A DNA stretch of 64,000 nucleotides. Origin: Amycolatopsis sp. (lineage in GTDB: Bacteria; Actinomycetota; Actinomycetes; Mycobacteriales; Pseudonocardiaceae). The position numbers and the translations under genes are program-made. The notes beneath the pieces were generated by a model. The model saw only the letters and a list, made by a program, of their open reading frames with translations. It had not been told where the DNA came from and made no database searches. This document shows positions 55,513 to 64,000 of this stretch, piece by piece; the stretch's first letter is position 1, and the number at the start of each line of letters is the position of its first letter. The DNA lies in the NCBI RefSeq assembly GCF_025464955.1, contig NZ_JAODNM010000124.1, forward strand, positions 1 through 64,000, given 5' to 3'.

Positions 55513-57054
55513 TCAGGGGACGTCTTCCAGGAACGGGCTGAGGAGGCCGGGGATGGCAGCATCGGCGAGCTTGAGAGCGTCGGACTCGGCCATGTCGGTG
55601 ATCGGGTACGAGCCATGGCCCGCGGCTACCGTCGCGACCAGGGTCATCAAGCCGGCCCGGTGCTGGAAGAACGACCGGTCCATTTTCCAGCCGATGATCG
55701 CGTCCCGCTTCAGCGTCAGCGTCTCCCGCTCGAGCGAACCCTTGCGGCTGAGGACATAACGTTCGGTCAGCGCGTGTCCGAGGTTGCGATAGCGATCCCA
55801 GCCGACGACCGCGGCGATCGGTACGAAGACCAGCGCGACCTTCCACAGCCAGCCCGGCAGGAACCCGATCCACGCACCGAGGAACAGCAGGACGGCCAGC
55901 AGCAGTACCCCGCCGATCGCCCGGTTGAGCCTGCGGTTGAGCGCCCGGCGAGGATGCCGCACCAGCGGCACGGTTCCCGGGTCCGACTCCTCGCGAAGCA
56001 CGCTGGCGGCGACCTCGTGGGCTCGCTCGGCGGGAGCGAACGGCAACAGCACCGAACCGCCCGTGCGTGCCGTCAAGCCGCTCGCGACGGCGACGCACCG
56101 GGCGCCCCCGAGCAGTCGCACCGGCAGCGGCTGGCGCAGCAGGATGCCGCGGAGCCGGTCTTCCTCGATCGACACGGACCGCGTGGTGATCAGCCCTCGC
56201 CGCACGTGCAGCGCGCTGTTTCCCCGCGTCAGCCGGAAATTCCAGAACGACAGGACGTAGCCGGCGACCGATGCCAGCGAAACGAGCACCATCAGCCCGA
56301 CGGCCGCTACGACGATCGCGAGCGCGGACGGTCCCGCGGTGAAGTACTCGGCCAACGACCGCAGCGGCCCGAACCGGCTCGGGTCCACATGCAGCTCGTG
56401 GGCGTAGTGATAGACGAAACCCACGATGGCGCCCACGGTCGCGAGGCCGGACAGCGCGAACGGTGAGAACCGGATCCAGCGCCGGTCGAACACCGCGAGC
56501 ACGCTTTCCTTGGGCTGCACCGAAATCGCCCCGGCCCCGCTGTCAACCGGCGCACCGTCACCGGGTTCGGCGACTTCCGGGCGTCGATGCAGCAGCACCG
56601 TGGTCAGGCGCTGGGCCTCGGCCCTGGACACGGCGTCGAGCACGAGCTCGTCGCTGCGGTCCTTGGTGTGCCTGCCGGTCCCGACCTTCAGCGCGGTCAG
56701 CCCGAACAGCCGGTGCTTGAGCTCCGCGGTGCTGTCGACCGTCCGGACCCGGTCCAGCGGCACCGCGCGGTGCCGCCGGTGCAGGATGCCGGTGCGCAGC
56801 TCCATCTGTTCCTCGGTGACCCGGTACCGGGCGGTGAGGATGTGGGCGACGCTGACGACCACGGTGAACCCGGTGGCGGCGAGCGCGATCCACTGCCAGA
56901 ACCCGCCGGCGCGATCGAACAGCAAGGCTCCGACCGGCAGCGGGAGTGAGCGGATGACGTCGACTGCGGGCCGGACCAACAACATGCGCCAGTCGAGCCG
57001 GCTCCACGCCACCTCGGTGGAGACGGGCGCGGCCGGGGCCTCGACCGTGCTCAT
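55513..57054 (-). CDS. PH-domain membrane protein (YdbT/DUF304 type)
   Basis: 513 residues. Several hydrophobic helices and three bacterial PH-like (bPH2) blocks: HILTARYRVTEEQMELRTGI with VPLDRVRTVDSTAELKHRLF; NFRLTRGNSALHVRRGLITT with RLRGILLRQPLPVRLLGGAR; and GHALTERYVLSRKGSLERET. Bacillus YdbT/YdbS are involved in resistance to an antimicrobial peptide; no such role is shown here. ATG at 57054 overlaps the upstream stop by 4 bp. Confidence 0.8.
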   Translation of the reverse strand: MSTVEAPAAPVSTEVAWSRLDWRMLLVRPAVDVIRSLPLPVGALLFDRAGGFWQWIALAATGFTVVVSVAHILTARYRVTEEQMELRTGILHRRHRAVPLDRVRTVDSTAELKHRLFGLTALKVGTGRHTKDRSDELVLDAVSRAEAQRLTTVLLHRRPEVAEPGDGAPVDSGAGAISVQPKESVLAVFDRRWIRFSPFALSGLATVGAIVGFVYHYAHELHVDPSRFGPLRSLAEYFTAGPSALAIVVAAVGLMVLVSLASVAGYVLSFWNFRLTRGNSALHVRRGLITTRSVSIEEDRLRGILLRQPLPVRLLGGARCVAVASGLTARTGGSVLLPFAPAERAHEVAASVLREESDPGTVPLVRHPRRALNRRLNRAIGGVLLLAVLLFLGAWIGFLPGWLWKVALVFVPIAAVVGWDRYRNLGHALTERYVLSRKGSLERETLTLKRDAIIGWKMDRSFFQHRAGLMTLVATVAAGHGSYPITDMAESDALKLADAAIPGLLSPFLEDVP

Positions 57055-57560
57055 GTCCCGTCCCCGTGCGTGGCCTGCGTGGTCGTGGTGAGCTCGTCGA
57101 CCAGCTTCAGCGCGACGGCGTGGTCCAGCGCGTGGATGTGGATCGGACCGCCCGCCGACGCCGTGGTGATGGTGACCTTGGCGAGCCCGAACAGCTGCTC
57201 CACCGGACCCCTGGCCACGTCGATCGTCTGCAGCCGCGAGATCGGCGCGATCCGCCACTGCTGCTTGATCCAGCCGGCCTGCGTGAACACCGCCTTGTCG
57301 GTCGCCTCCCAGCGGTGCACCCGGAACCGCCACGACGGCATCACCAGGATGTGCAGCGGACCGAGCACCGCGGTGACGATGAGGGTGGCGTGCGCCCACT
57401 GCACGTCGGCCGCGAACAGCAGGACGAACTGCAGACCGGCGATGACCACCCAGCCCATCAGGGCGCCGAGCGTCCAGTAGGCGATGGCCTTGCGGCTGAC
57501 CCGGTTCTTCGGCGGGCGCAGCCGGACGGTGCCGCGTTCGGGCGTTTCCAGGGAGCTCAC
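57051..57560 (-). CDS. PH-domain membrane protein (YdbS-like)
   Basis: 169 residues. Two transmembrane helices (AYWTLGALMGWVVIAGLQFV; ATLIVTAVLGPLHILVM), then one bPH2 block: WRFRVHRWEATDKAVFTQAG, RIAPISRLQTIDVARGPVEQ, LFGLAKVTITTASAGG. GTG at 57560 starts 4 bp after the FAD monooxygenase stop, and the stop overlaps the following PH gene by 4 bp (ATGA). So the two PH proteins are translated together and probably form one membrane complex. Confidence 0.8.
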   Translation of the reverse strand: MSSLETPERGTVRLRPPKNRVSRKAIAYWTLGALMGWVVIAGLQFVLLFAADVQWAHATLIVTAVLGPLHILVMPSWRFRVHRWEATDKAVFTQAGWIKQQWRIAPISRLQTIDVARGPVEQLFGLAKVTITTASAGGPIHIHALDHAVALKLVDELTTTTQATHGDGT

Positions 57561-57564
57561 TTGC

Positions 57565-59112
57565 TCACCGTGCCCGAATCGGCAGCATTTCGCCAGCAAA
57601 CTGCCCCAGGTAGGCGGCCAAACCGTCACCTTCGGCGAGCGGAGCTGTCAACGCGACATAACCGTCCGGACGCACGATGACGAACGCGTCCTCGATAACG
57701 CCGTAACCGCTCCTCGCGTGCCCGGCGTCGTCGACCAGATCGACGTCGATCGCGAAGCACTTGACCAGCTCAGGGAACCGCTCGCCGAGCTCGCGCAGTA
57801 CCGGCGCGCCGGCCGCGCCGAAACCGAGCACGGTGAAATGCGAACCGCGGAACAGGTCGAACAGCCGGACCGCGGTCCCCGCCGCGTCGGTGACCGGGGC
57901 GTCCGGTGCCCGTTCTCCGGCACGCACACCTGTCCGGGAACCGTCGAGATCGGTGGACAGCGAGCTCCCGGGATACGCGAGGCCGAGTTGGTGGCCGTCG
58001 GGGGCCATCCCGGCACCCACGCCCTGTGAGTCCTCGCCGGCCATCGACTCCACGACCCGCGCCAGCCCCGCATTGCTCACCTCGAGCGTCCATTCGGCCA
58101 CTGGCAGCCGCTCTTCGCCGTAGGTGTCCAAAAGGGACTCGTCCGCGGTGCCGGCGAGTACCGACGCGAGTTTCCAGCTGAGGTTGTAGCCGTCCTGGAT
58201 GCCCGTGTTCATCCCGAGCCCGCCGGCCGGCGGGTGCACGTGTGCCGCGTCGCCCGCGATGAACACCCGGCCCACCCGGAACCGGTCCGCCATGCGCACG
58301 CTGACGCGGTAGGTCGACAACCAGGTCTCGTTCGAGAACCGGACGTCCAGCCCAGCGACTTGGTCGAAGATCCGCTGGAAGTACTCCAGGCTGGGTTCGG
58401 GCAGCCGGCCCTGGTCGTCGAAGCCGGCGAACGGAACGCCCTGGAACTGCCAGGACCGCGAGTCGGGGAACGGGCAGAGCGCCACGAACCCGACCTCCGG
58501 GCGGATCCACTGGTACCAGCGGTCCCCGACCAGTCCATCGACCTCGATGTCGCCGATCACCATGCCCTGCGAGCCGCTTTCACCCTCGAAGCCCACGCCC
58601 AGCGACTTTCGGACCGTGCTGCGACCGCCATCGCAGCCGACGAGGTATCGGGCTTCGATGCGCTCACCGTCCGCACAGGTGACCATCACGGTTTCGCCGG
58701 AGTCCTCGAACGCCGTCAGCTCGACGGACTGCTCGACCTGCACCCCGAACTCCGCCAGCCGCTCACGCAGGATCTGCTCGGTCCGCCACTGCGCGATCAT
58801 CACGCCGACCTCGTAGGGCATGTCGGGCGTCGGCACCCTGTCCGCGTACGGATCGGCGTCGAAGGTCATCTTGTCCCGCAGGTAGCGGCGCTGCGGCAGG
58901 TGGCTGAACCCGGCCGCGAGGATCTCCTCGACGACCCCGAGGTCCTCCAGGACCTCCATACTGCGCGCGGACAACCCCTTACCGCGCGAGCCCGCGAACG
59001 GCTCCGGCGATTTGTCGATGATCCGTACCCCGGCCCCGCACCGCGCGAGCCCCAGCGCGAGCGTCAACCCCGTCGGTCCGGCTCCAGCCACCACCACATC
59101 GATATCAGTCAT
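57565..59112 (-). CDS. FAD-dependent monooxygenase (aromatic hydroxylase group)
   Basis: 515 residues. FAD motif VVVAGAGPTGLTLALGLARC (about 5-24); the GD motif region VGCDGGRSTVRKSLG; and GRVFIAGDAAHVHPPAGGLG with NTGIQDGYNLSWKL. C-terminal 100 residues form a thioredoxin-like domain, typical of PHBH-type phenol or polyketide hydroxylases such as rifampin monooxygenase-like enzymes. Substrate unknown. ATG 59112 follows GGGGAGAG. The stop is 4 bp from the YdbS-like GTG, so it heads a three-gene unit. Confidence 0.85.
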   Translation of the reverse strand: MTDIDVVVAGAGPTGLTLALGLARCGAGVRIIDKSPEPFAGSRGKGLSARSMEVLEDLGVVEEILAAGFSHLPQRRYLRDKMTFDADPYADRVPTPDMPYEVGVMIAQWRTEQILRERLAEFGVQVEQSVELTAFEDSGETVMVTCADGERIEARYLVGCDGGRSTVRKSLGVGFEGESGSQGMVIGDIEVDGLVGDRWYQWIRPEVGFVALCPFPDSRSWQFQGVPFAGFDDQGRLPEPSLEYFQRIFDQVAGLDVRFSNETWLSTYRVSVRMADRFRVGRVFIAGDAAHVHPPAGGLGMNTGIQDGYNLSWKLASVLAGTADESLLDTYGEERLPVAEWTLEVSNAGLARVVESMAGEDSQGVGAGMAPDGHQLGLAYPGSSLSTDLDGSRTGVRAGERAPDAPVTDAAGTAVRLFDLFRGSHFTVLGFGAAGAPVLRELGERFPELVKCFAIDVDLVDDAGHARSGYGVIEDAFVIVRPDGYVALTAPLAEGDGLAAYLGQFAGEMLPIRAR

Positions 59113-59226
59113 CTCTCCCCTTCCCCCAGTGGTCACCATCATGCTTACCGGAGAAGCGGGGACGGATGCAGTCCATTTGTCACGAAACGTCCGCAAGGAA
59201 CCGCGGCAGCGACTGGTGGCGGCCGC

Positions 59227-60339
59227 TCACAGGTGGTTGCGGAGGTCCCAGGTGCGGTTGACGGCGGCGGTGAACGCGTCGGTACCCAGTTTCCCGGACT
59301 GCAAAGCGCTGACCAGCGCGGCGCTCGCGGCGTCGCCCTGACTGACGTCGCGGGCCGAGCACAGGAGTAGGTCCATCCCCGCGCCGGCGGCCGTGACCGC
59401 GCGCTGGGACGTATCGCCGAAGGCCTGAAGCGCACCGGCTTCCAGCGCGTCCGTGATGGTCACGCCCCCGAACCCCAGCCTGCCGCGCAGTTCGTTCTGG
59501 ATGACGGTCAGCGACAGTCCGGCCGGGTGGCTCGCGTCGAGGGCCGGGTAGGTGGCCCACGACGTCATCACCATCTTCACCCCGGCCTTGATCGCGGCCG
59601 GGTACGGCGCCTCGTCGACCGAACGCAGGGTGGCCAGCGACGCGTTCAGCGTGACCGGTGCCGCGTCGGTGTCCTGGGCAGTGGCCGCCGAGCCGAGACC
59701 CGGGAAGTGCTTCGCCGTCGCGACCACGGAAAGCTTCTGCTGCGCGGTGACGAACGCGCTACCCGCGGCGGCCACCACGGTGGGGTTGCTGCTGTACGAG
59801 CGCTGGAACCGGTCGATGAAGTTGCCCGGCTGCGTGAAGACGTCGAGCACGGGGGCGAGGTTGATGTCCATCCCGGCGCCCGTCAGGTTCTGTCCGGCAC
59901 TCGTGCCGGCCTGCGCGGCTTCGCCGGCGGGGTCCGCGGAGCTGCCGATCGTCTTCTCCGAGTTCACCGGCTCGCCCGGCAGGCGGCGGACCTTGCCGCC
60001 CTCCTGGTCGGTCATCAGCAGCAGCGGCAGGTGGACCGGGCTCTGCGCGGCAGCCTGCTTGAGCTGGGCGGCCACCGCGGCGATCTGCGCGGAGCTGGAG
60101 ATGTTCTCCCCGAAGAAGATCACGCCGGCGGCCTGCCCGGCCTTGATCTTGGCCAGCAGGCCGGCCGGCGGTGTGAGACCGGGATAGGAGTAGATGATCC
60201 GCTGCCCGGCAAGCTGCTGCGGGGTCAGCGCGGCGATCGACGAGCCACCGTTGGGGCCGGGCAGGAACACGAGCGGTATCGCCGCCAGAGCGGCCAACAA
60301 GATCCGGAGCCACCGTGCGGGGCTGAACCAGTTGCTCAT
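59227..60339 (-). CDS. Secreted glycoside hydrolase family 3 (NagZ-like)
   Basis: 370 residues. N-terminal membrane/signal segment (WLRILLAALAAIPLVFLPG), then a TIM barrel. KHFPGLGSAATAQDTD (about 213-228) is the NagZ catalytic loop, and VTITDALEAGALQAFGD contains the nucleophile Asp; LLMTDQEGGKVRRLPG binds substrate. Only the N-terminal GH3 domain is present, as in beta-N-acetylglucosaminidases acting on cell-wall fragments. ATG 60339 follows AGGTGAC. Confidence 0.85.
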   Translation of the reverse strand: MSNWFSPARWLRILLAALAAIPLVFLPGPNGGSSIAALTPQQLAGQRIIYSYPGLTPPAGLLAKIKAGQAAGVIFFGENISSSAQIAAVAAQLKQAAAQSPVHLPLLLMTDQEGGKVRRLPGEPVNSEKTIGSSADPAGEAAQAGTSAGQNLTGAGMDINLAPVLDVFTQPGNFIDRFQRSYSSNPTVVAAAGSAFVTAQQKLSVVATAKHFPGLGSAATAQDTDAAPVTLNASLATLRSVDEAPYPAAIKAGVKMVMTSWATYPALDASHPAGLSLTVIQNELRGRLGFGGVTITDALEAGALQAFGDTSQRAVTAAGAGMDLLLCSARDVSQGDAASAALVSALQSGKLGTDAFTAAVNRTWDLRNHL

Positions 60340-60479
60340 GTCACCTGACCTCACTCCGACCGGTAAGACGCGCGTCCTGCGGAAGGGTTGGCTCTCGACA
60401 GAATCTGACCACGCTACCGAAGAACATGAACATCTTCCACAAAACGCGCGCCCTCATCGTCGGGGCTCATCGTCGAGGC

Positions 60480-60917
60480 CTACTGCTGCGGGTAACCCTG
60501 CGGGGGCTGCTGCTGCTGGGGCTGTTGCTGCTGTTGTTGGTGCGGTGCGCCCTGTTGGGGAGCCGCGCCGCCGGCCGGGACGACGTAGACGGCGGTGCCG
60601 TAGGCGGCGATCTCACTGGCCGTCTGCGCGATCTCGTTGCAGTCGAAACGAAGGGCGAGCACGGCGTTCCCGCCCTTCGCCATGGCTTCCTGGCAAAGTC
60701 GGCCGAGTGCCTCGTTCCGCGAGTCCGACAGGAGCTTGGACAAACCCTTCAGCTCACCGCCCGCCATCGCCTTGAATCCGGCACCCATCGTGGAGAACAT
60801 GTTGCGGCTGCGGACGGTCAATCCGAAAACCTCGCCGAACACCCGAACCACCTGGAAACCGGGCAGATCGTTCATGGTGGACAGGAGGATCGGGAACTGG
60901 GGGCCTGGCTGAGTCAT
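60480..60917 (-). CDS. YbjQ family (DUF74) protein with Gln-rich tail
   Basis: 145 residues. LPGFQVVRVFGEVFGLTVRS and NEALGRLCQEAMAKGGNAVL, ALRFDCNEIAQTASEIAAYG define the YbjQ fold (pentameric). The C-terminal 25 residues are low complexity, a run of Q and P (QQQQQQPQQQQPP), unusual for the family. Function unknown. ATG at 60917; a GTG/ATG upstream at 60950 would add 11 residues. Confidence 0.75.
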   Translation of the reverse strand: MTQPGPQFPILLSTMNDLPGFQVVRVFGEVFGLTVRSRNMFSTMGAGFKAMAGGELKGLSKLLSDSRNEALGRLCQEAMAKGGNAVLALRFDCNEIAQTASEIAAYGTAVYVVPAGGAAPQQGAPHQQQQQQPQQQQPPQGYPQQ

Positions 60918-60967
60918 GGGCAGATGGTAGCCACCGCCGCGCGCCGCCACCCGGCGAAACGCAAGAT

Positions 60968-61360
60968 TCAGTCGCCTTTCGCCGTGTCGTAACGGGCCTG
61001 CGCGGCTTCGACTTCGACCATCTGGCTTTCGACCAGCTCGACCAAGCTCAACAGACTGTCCGCGGTCTGGCGGCCCATCGGAGTGAGGGTGTAGTCGACC
61101 CTAGGCGGAATAGTGGCCTGCGCCTCGCGATGGACGAACCCGTCGCGTTCGAGCGCCTGCAGGGTCTGGGCGAGCATCTTCTCGCTGACCCCGTCGACAC
61201 GACGTCGCAGCGCGTTGAACCGCAGCGTGCCGTCGCGCAGCGCGACCATGGTCAGCACGCCCCATCGGCCGGTGACGTGCTCCAGCGTGGCCCGTGACGT
61301 GCAGGCTTTGGCGAACACGTCGAAGACGAGCTTGCCGTGCTCGTCCACCCACTGCGTCAT
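60968..61360 (-). CDS. HxlR family transcriptional regulator
   Basis: 130 residues. Winged helix: RATLEHVTGRWGVLTMVALR, LRFNALRRRVDGVSEKMLAQ (about 50-69), and PRVDYTLTPMGR. The Cys at about residue 20 (AKACTSRATLEHV) occupies the position where HxlR/YodB members sense quinones or electrophiles. It is divergent from a quinone-reductase-like gene with a palindrome between, the standard HxlR-reductase pairing. Confidence 0.85.
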   Translation of the reverse strand: MTQWVDEHGKLVFDVFAKACTSRATLEHVTGRWGVLTMVALRDGTLRFNALRRRVDGVSEKMLAQTLQALERDGFVHREAQATIPPRVDYTLTPMGRQTADSLLSLVELVESQMVEVEAAQARYDTAKGD

Positions 61361-61425
61361 ACCGCCACGGTACCGCACGATCCCCAGCGCCGAACAAACT
61401 CAGTGATCGTACTCACCCCAAGTTG

Positions 61426-61442
61426 TTACTTTCTAAAAGTTA
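61426..61442. promoter_or_regulatory. HxlR/YodB-type operator
   Basis: TTACTTTCTAAAAGTTA, near-palindromic, matches the TACTTNnAAGTA-like consensus of HxlR/YodB. It sits 40 bp before the reductase ATG. Confidence 0.55.
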
Positions 61443-61482
61443 GTGCATTCTCTGGGTAACCCCTAACCGAGGAGAGCGCGAA

Positions 61483-62334
<852 letters not shown>

Positions 62335-62372
62335 GGCTGGTGGTGCGGCGTTGCGGCCCGGGCGCGAACGAC

Positions 62373-62421
62373 TCGGGGGACGTTGAGTACAAATCATTGG
62401 TATCGGGGGACGTTTCGTACA
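62373..62421. repeat. Two 19-bp direct repeats with 30-bp period
   Basis: TCGGGGGACGTTGAGTACA (62373-62391) and TCGGGGGACGTTTCGTACA (62403-62421), differing at two positions. No transposase is nearby; the layout resembles repeated binding sites or the ends of an IS21-like element. Confidence 0.55.
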
Positions 62422-62523
62422 CAGCAAAGCCGCACCGGCCAACCCCAGCAGTCACACCGACACCACCACAGCCCCACTGACGTGGGCCTCTGATCCAGCC
62501 CCCGTCCCCCAGCCGCATCGACG

Positions 62524-63441
62524 TCACTTCGGCACGACAAGCAGGGTCACCGTGCGGTTGCGGGCGGCGTCCGGGAACGGGCCCTGCGCCTGGTCCGCGG
62601 TCGCCAGGGTGAACGCCGTCAGCGAGCCGTCGCCGCCGCGCGCCAGGTAGCCCGCCGCCACCTGGGCCCGAGCCAGCGCGACCGTGGATCCTCCGCTCGT
62701 CCGGCCACCGGCGGCCGCGACGGCGTGCCCGACCACGGTCGTGGTCACGTTCAGGCCCGCCAGCCGGTGGCCGAGTTCGGTCAGCAGCGGCCCGCTCGCA
62801 CGGCCGACGTCGGTATCGCGGACGAACACGCCGTCGTCGAACACCACCTCGGCGTCTCCGGTACGCCTGGTGACGTACACACCGGGCATGGCCAAGGCCT
62901 TGACGATGGCGTCGAGGCGGTCGGTCTGTCGGCCGGCGGCGGATGCGTTGTCGGCGGCGAGCCCGTCGAGGCGTCGCTGCAGCGCGTCGGCACGTTGGGT
63001 CTGGGCGTTCACCTGCGCGGAACCGGCCACGGGGACGGGCTGCCGGTCGGTCCCGCTGGACGAGAGCCACACGACGCCGCCGACGACCACCACTCCGGCG
63101 AGGGCAGCCGCGAGGACCGTGACCCGGCCCGCGTTCACCACGGGACGCGCGCGACGACGACTCACGGCGATCTGCGCGATCGTTTCGCGACCCGCCGCGG
63201 CGGCAGAGTTGTCGGGTGTCAGTGTCAACACCCTTTCCCAGCAGCGGTCCGCCTCCGTCAGTTCACCGAGCTGCGCGTGAACCCTGGCGCGCAGATCGAG
63301 CGCCTCCACCGTCGGCTCACCGGCGGCGTCGAGGGCATCGAGCAGCCGCGCCGCCTGTGCCAGGTCGCCGTCGTACGCGGCCGCGTGCGCGCGGCCGAGC
63401 GTCAGCCGGTGCTTCAGCGCGGACCGCAGCGGTTCGGTCAT
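62524..63441 (-). CDS. TPR and OmpA-like domain membrane protein
   Basis: 305 residues. N-terminal TPR-like helices (RAHAAAYDGDLAQAARLLDA, then RVHAQLGELTEADRCWERVL), one transmembrane helix at about 104-126, a coiled linker, and a C-terminal OmpA/MotB-like domain (about 190-305; TTVVGHAVAAAGGRTSGG, ALARAQVAAGYLARGG, ARNRTVTLLVVP). The start overlaps the upstream stop by 4 bp, so both belong to one operon. Peptidoglycan binding is expected; the N-terminal part probably contacts a cytoplasmic partner. Confidence 0.75.
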   Translation of the reverse strand: MTEPLRSALKHRLTLGRAHAAAYDGDLAQAARLLDALDAAGEPTVEALDLRARVHAQLGELTEADRCWERVLTLTPDNSAAAAGRETIAQIAVSRRRARPVVNAGRVTVLAAALAGVVVVGGVVWLSSSGTDRQPVPVAGSAQVNAQTQRADALQRRLDGLAADNASAAGRQTDRLDAIVKALAMPGVYVTRRTGDAEVVFDDGVFVRDTDVGRASGPLLTELGHRLAGLNVTTTVVGHAVAAAGGRTSGGSTVALARAQVAAGYLARGGDGSLTAFTLATADQAQGPFPDAARNRTVTLLVVPK

Positions 63442-64000
63442 GCCTTGACCACCCCGATGAACTTCTCCTGCTCGGCCTGCGGCATCAGGCGGTACAGGCG
63501 CTGGTTGACCGCGTCGAGCAGCCTGGTGTCACGCGCCGAGATGGCCTGCTTGCCTTCCCGGATCAGGGAGTTGACCTGAGTCGACGGCGGCAGCACCTCG
63601 ATCAGGCCGTAGAAGAGCTTGACCGGCCAGTCCGGACTGCGCTGCTCCAGCCGGACCAGCAGCGTGCCGACCCGCTCGACCTGCGTACGCATGGCGGCCG
63701 CGTCCCCGGAGTCGATCGCGTCCTGCGACCGGCGCCGCGCCTCGGTGAGTTCCTGCCGATCCGCCGGACTGCCCGACTGTTCGACGAGCCCAGCAGCCTC
63801 CTCGATGAGGCCCTGCAGCTGCCGGACCAGCGCGGGCAGGCCGGCGGCATCCTCGATGTCGTCCAGTTCCGCCTCCAGGTCGCGCAGGCGGTCCTCGGCC
63901 GCGGCCGCCGCGCCGACGTCCACCTTGGCCATCCGCACCTGGTCGCGGACCGTCTGCAATGCATTCTCGCCGTCGAGTTTCTGCAGTCGCCGCTGGGCTT
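63438..64000 (-). CDS. Partial protein, helical C-terminus (possibly Hsp70-like), 5' end beyond the window
   Basis: The frame stays open to the right edge, so only the last 187 residues or so are visible. They are almost entirely helical and charged (AEDRLRDLEAELDDIEDAAG, RLEQRSPDWPVKLFYGLIEV, NQRLYRLMPQAEQEKFIGVV). Long actinobacterial Hsp70-like or regulatory proteins often precede TPR/OmpA genes and end this way, but the ATPase part is outside the window, so the family is a guess. Confidence 0.5.
   Translation of the reverse strand, partial: AQRRLQKLDGENALQTVRDQVRMAKVDVGAAAAAEDRLRDLEAELDDIEDAAGLPALVRQLQGLIEEAAGLVEQSGSPADRQELTEARRRSQDAIDSGDAAAMRTQVERVGTLLVRLEQRSPDWPVKLFYGLIEVLPPSTQVNSLIREGKQAISARDTRLLDAVNQRLYRLMPQAEQEKFIGVVKA

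Noticed and set aside
62373..62421. A CRISPR-like reading of the direct repeats
   Set aside because: Only two copies, 11-bp spacer, and no cas genes anywhere in the window.

Overview
The window is chromosomal DNA of a high-GC actinomycete. Mycothiol- and F420-type enzymes, tandem GAF-ANTAR regulators, leaderless TAnnnT starts, WYL, PucR and TetR regulators and abundant secreted proteins fit a Pseudonocardiaceae member such as Amycolatopsis. The genus is inferred from style, not proven. No tRNA, rRNA, CRISPR array, intact transposase or phage module was seen. The region is an accessory arm: many small independent transcription units, each often beside its own regulator, with decayed genes in between.

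Layout. 1-5 kb: the end of a carotenoid-pathway membrane gene, an FAD monooxygenase, a mycothiol-type enzyme, a frameshifted nuoN relic and an HdeD-like protein. 5-16 kb: an AT-richer patch with a doubtful gene, a lipoprotein, MarR, a secreted lipase, MuiA-like protein, an F420/FMN (LLM) oxidoreductase, two secreted or lipid-anchored proteins, a KUP potassium transporter, a decayed TetX-like monooxygenase, an HSL esterase and a cupin gene divergent from a TetR gene. 16-32 kb: an MFS exporter, an HPF-like protein, a CDF metal exporter, TipA-like MerR, a PucR regulator divergent from a lipase and acyl-CoA synthetase pair, an MDR reductase divergent from a WYL regulator, two GAF-ANTAR genes, PhzF, ABC-F and RNase HI.

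32-45 kb: a RibD-like activity split into two overlapping genes, aldo-keto reductase, nitroreductase, a 3D-domain cell-wall protein under a DasR-like palindrome, and a two-gene unit of FAD monooxygenase and membrane-anchored HNH nuclease. Then come the two most unusual loci. One is an HExxH peptide-hydroxylase-like gene flanked by a 70-residue and a 48-residue peptide gene and a GntR regulator with matching operator motifs. The other is a divergent pair of unrecognised membrane proteins that appear to be distant paralogues. 44-64 kb: a molybdopterin oxidoreductase with its reductase, BrkB, pirin, YceI divergent from MarR, a desaturase, a PP2C / histidine kinase / response regulator operon with 4-bp overlaps, TetR with two SDRs, an FAD monooxygenase with two PH-domain membrane proteins, a GH3 hydrolase, a YbjQ protein, HxlR divergent from a quinone reductase, and a TPR/OmpA-like protein after a gene cut by the window edge.

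Three copies of a 65-bp double-hairpin repeat (17.8, 36.0 and 55.4 kb) are scattered through intergenic DNA. The common functional theme is stress, envelope and small-molecule detoxification: redox enzymes, efflux, lipases and cell-wall hydrolases under local repressors.
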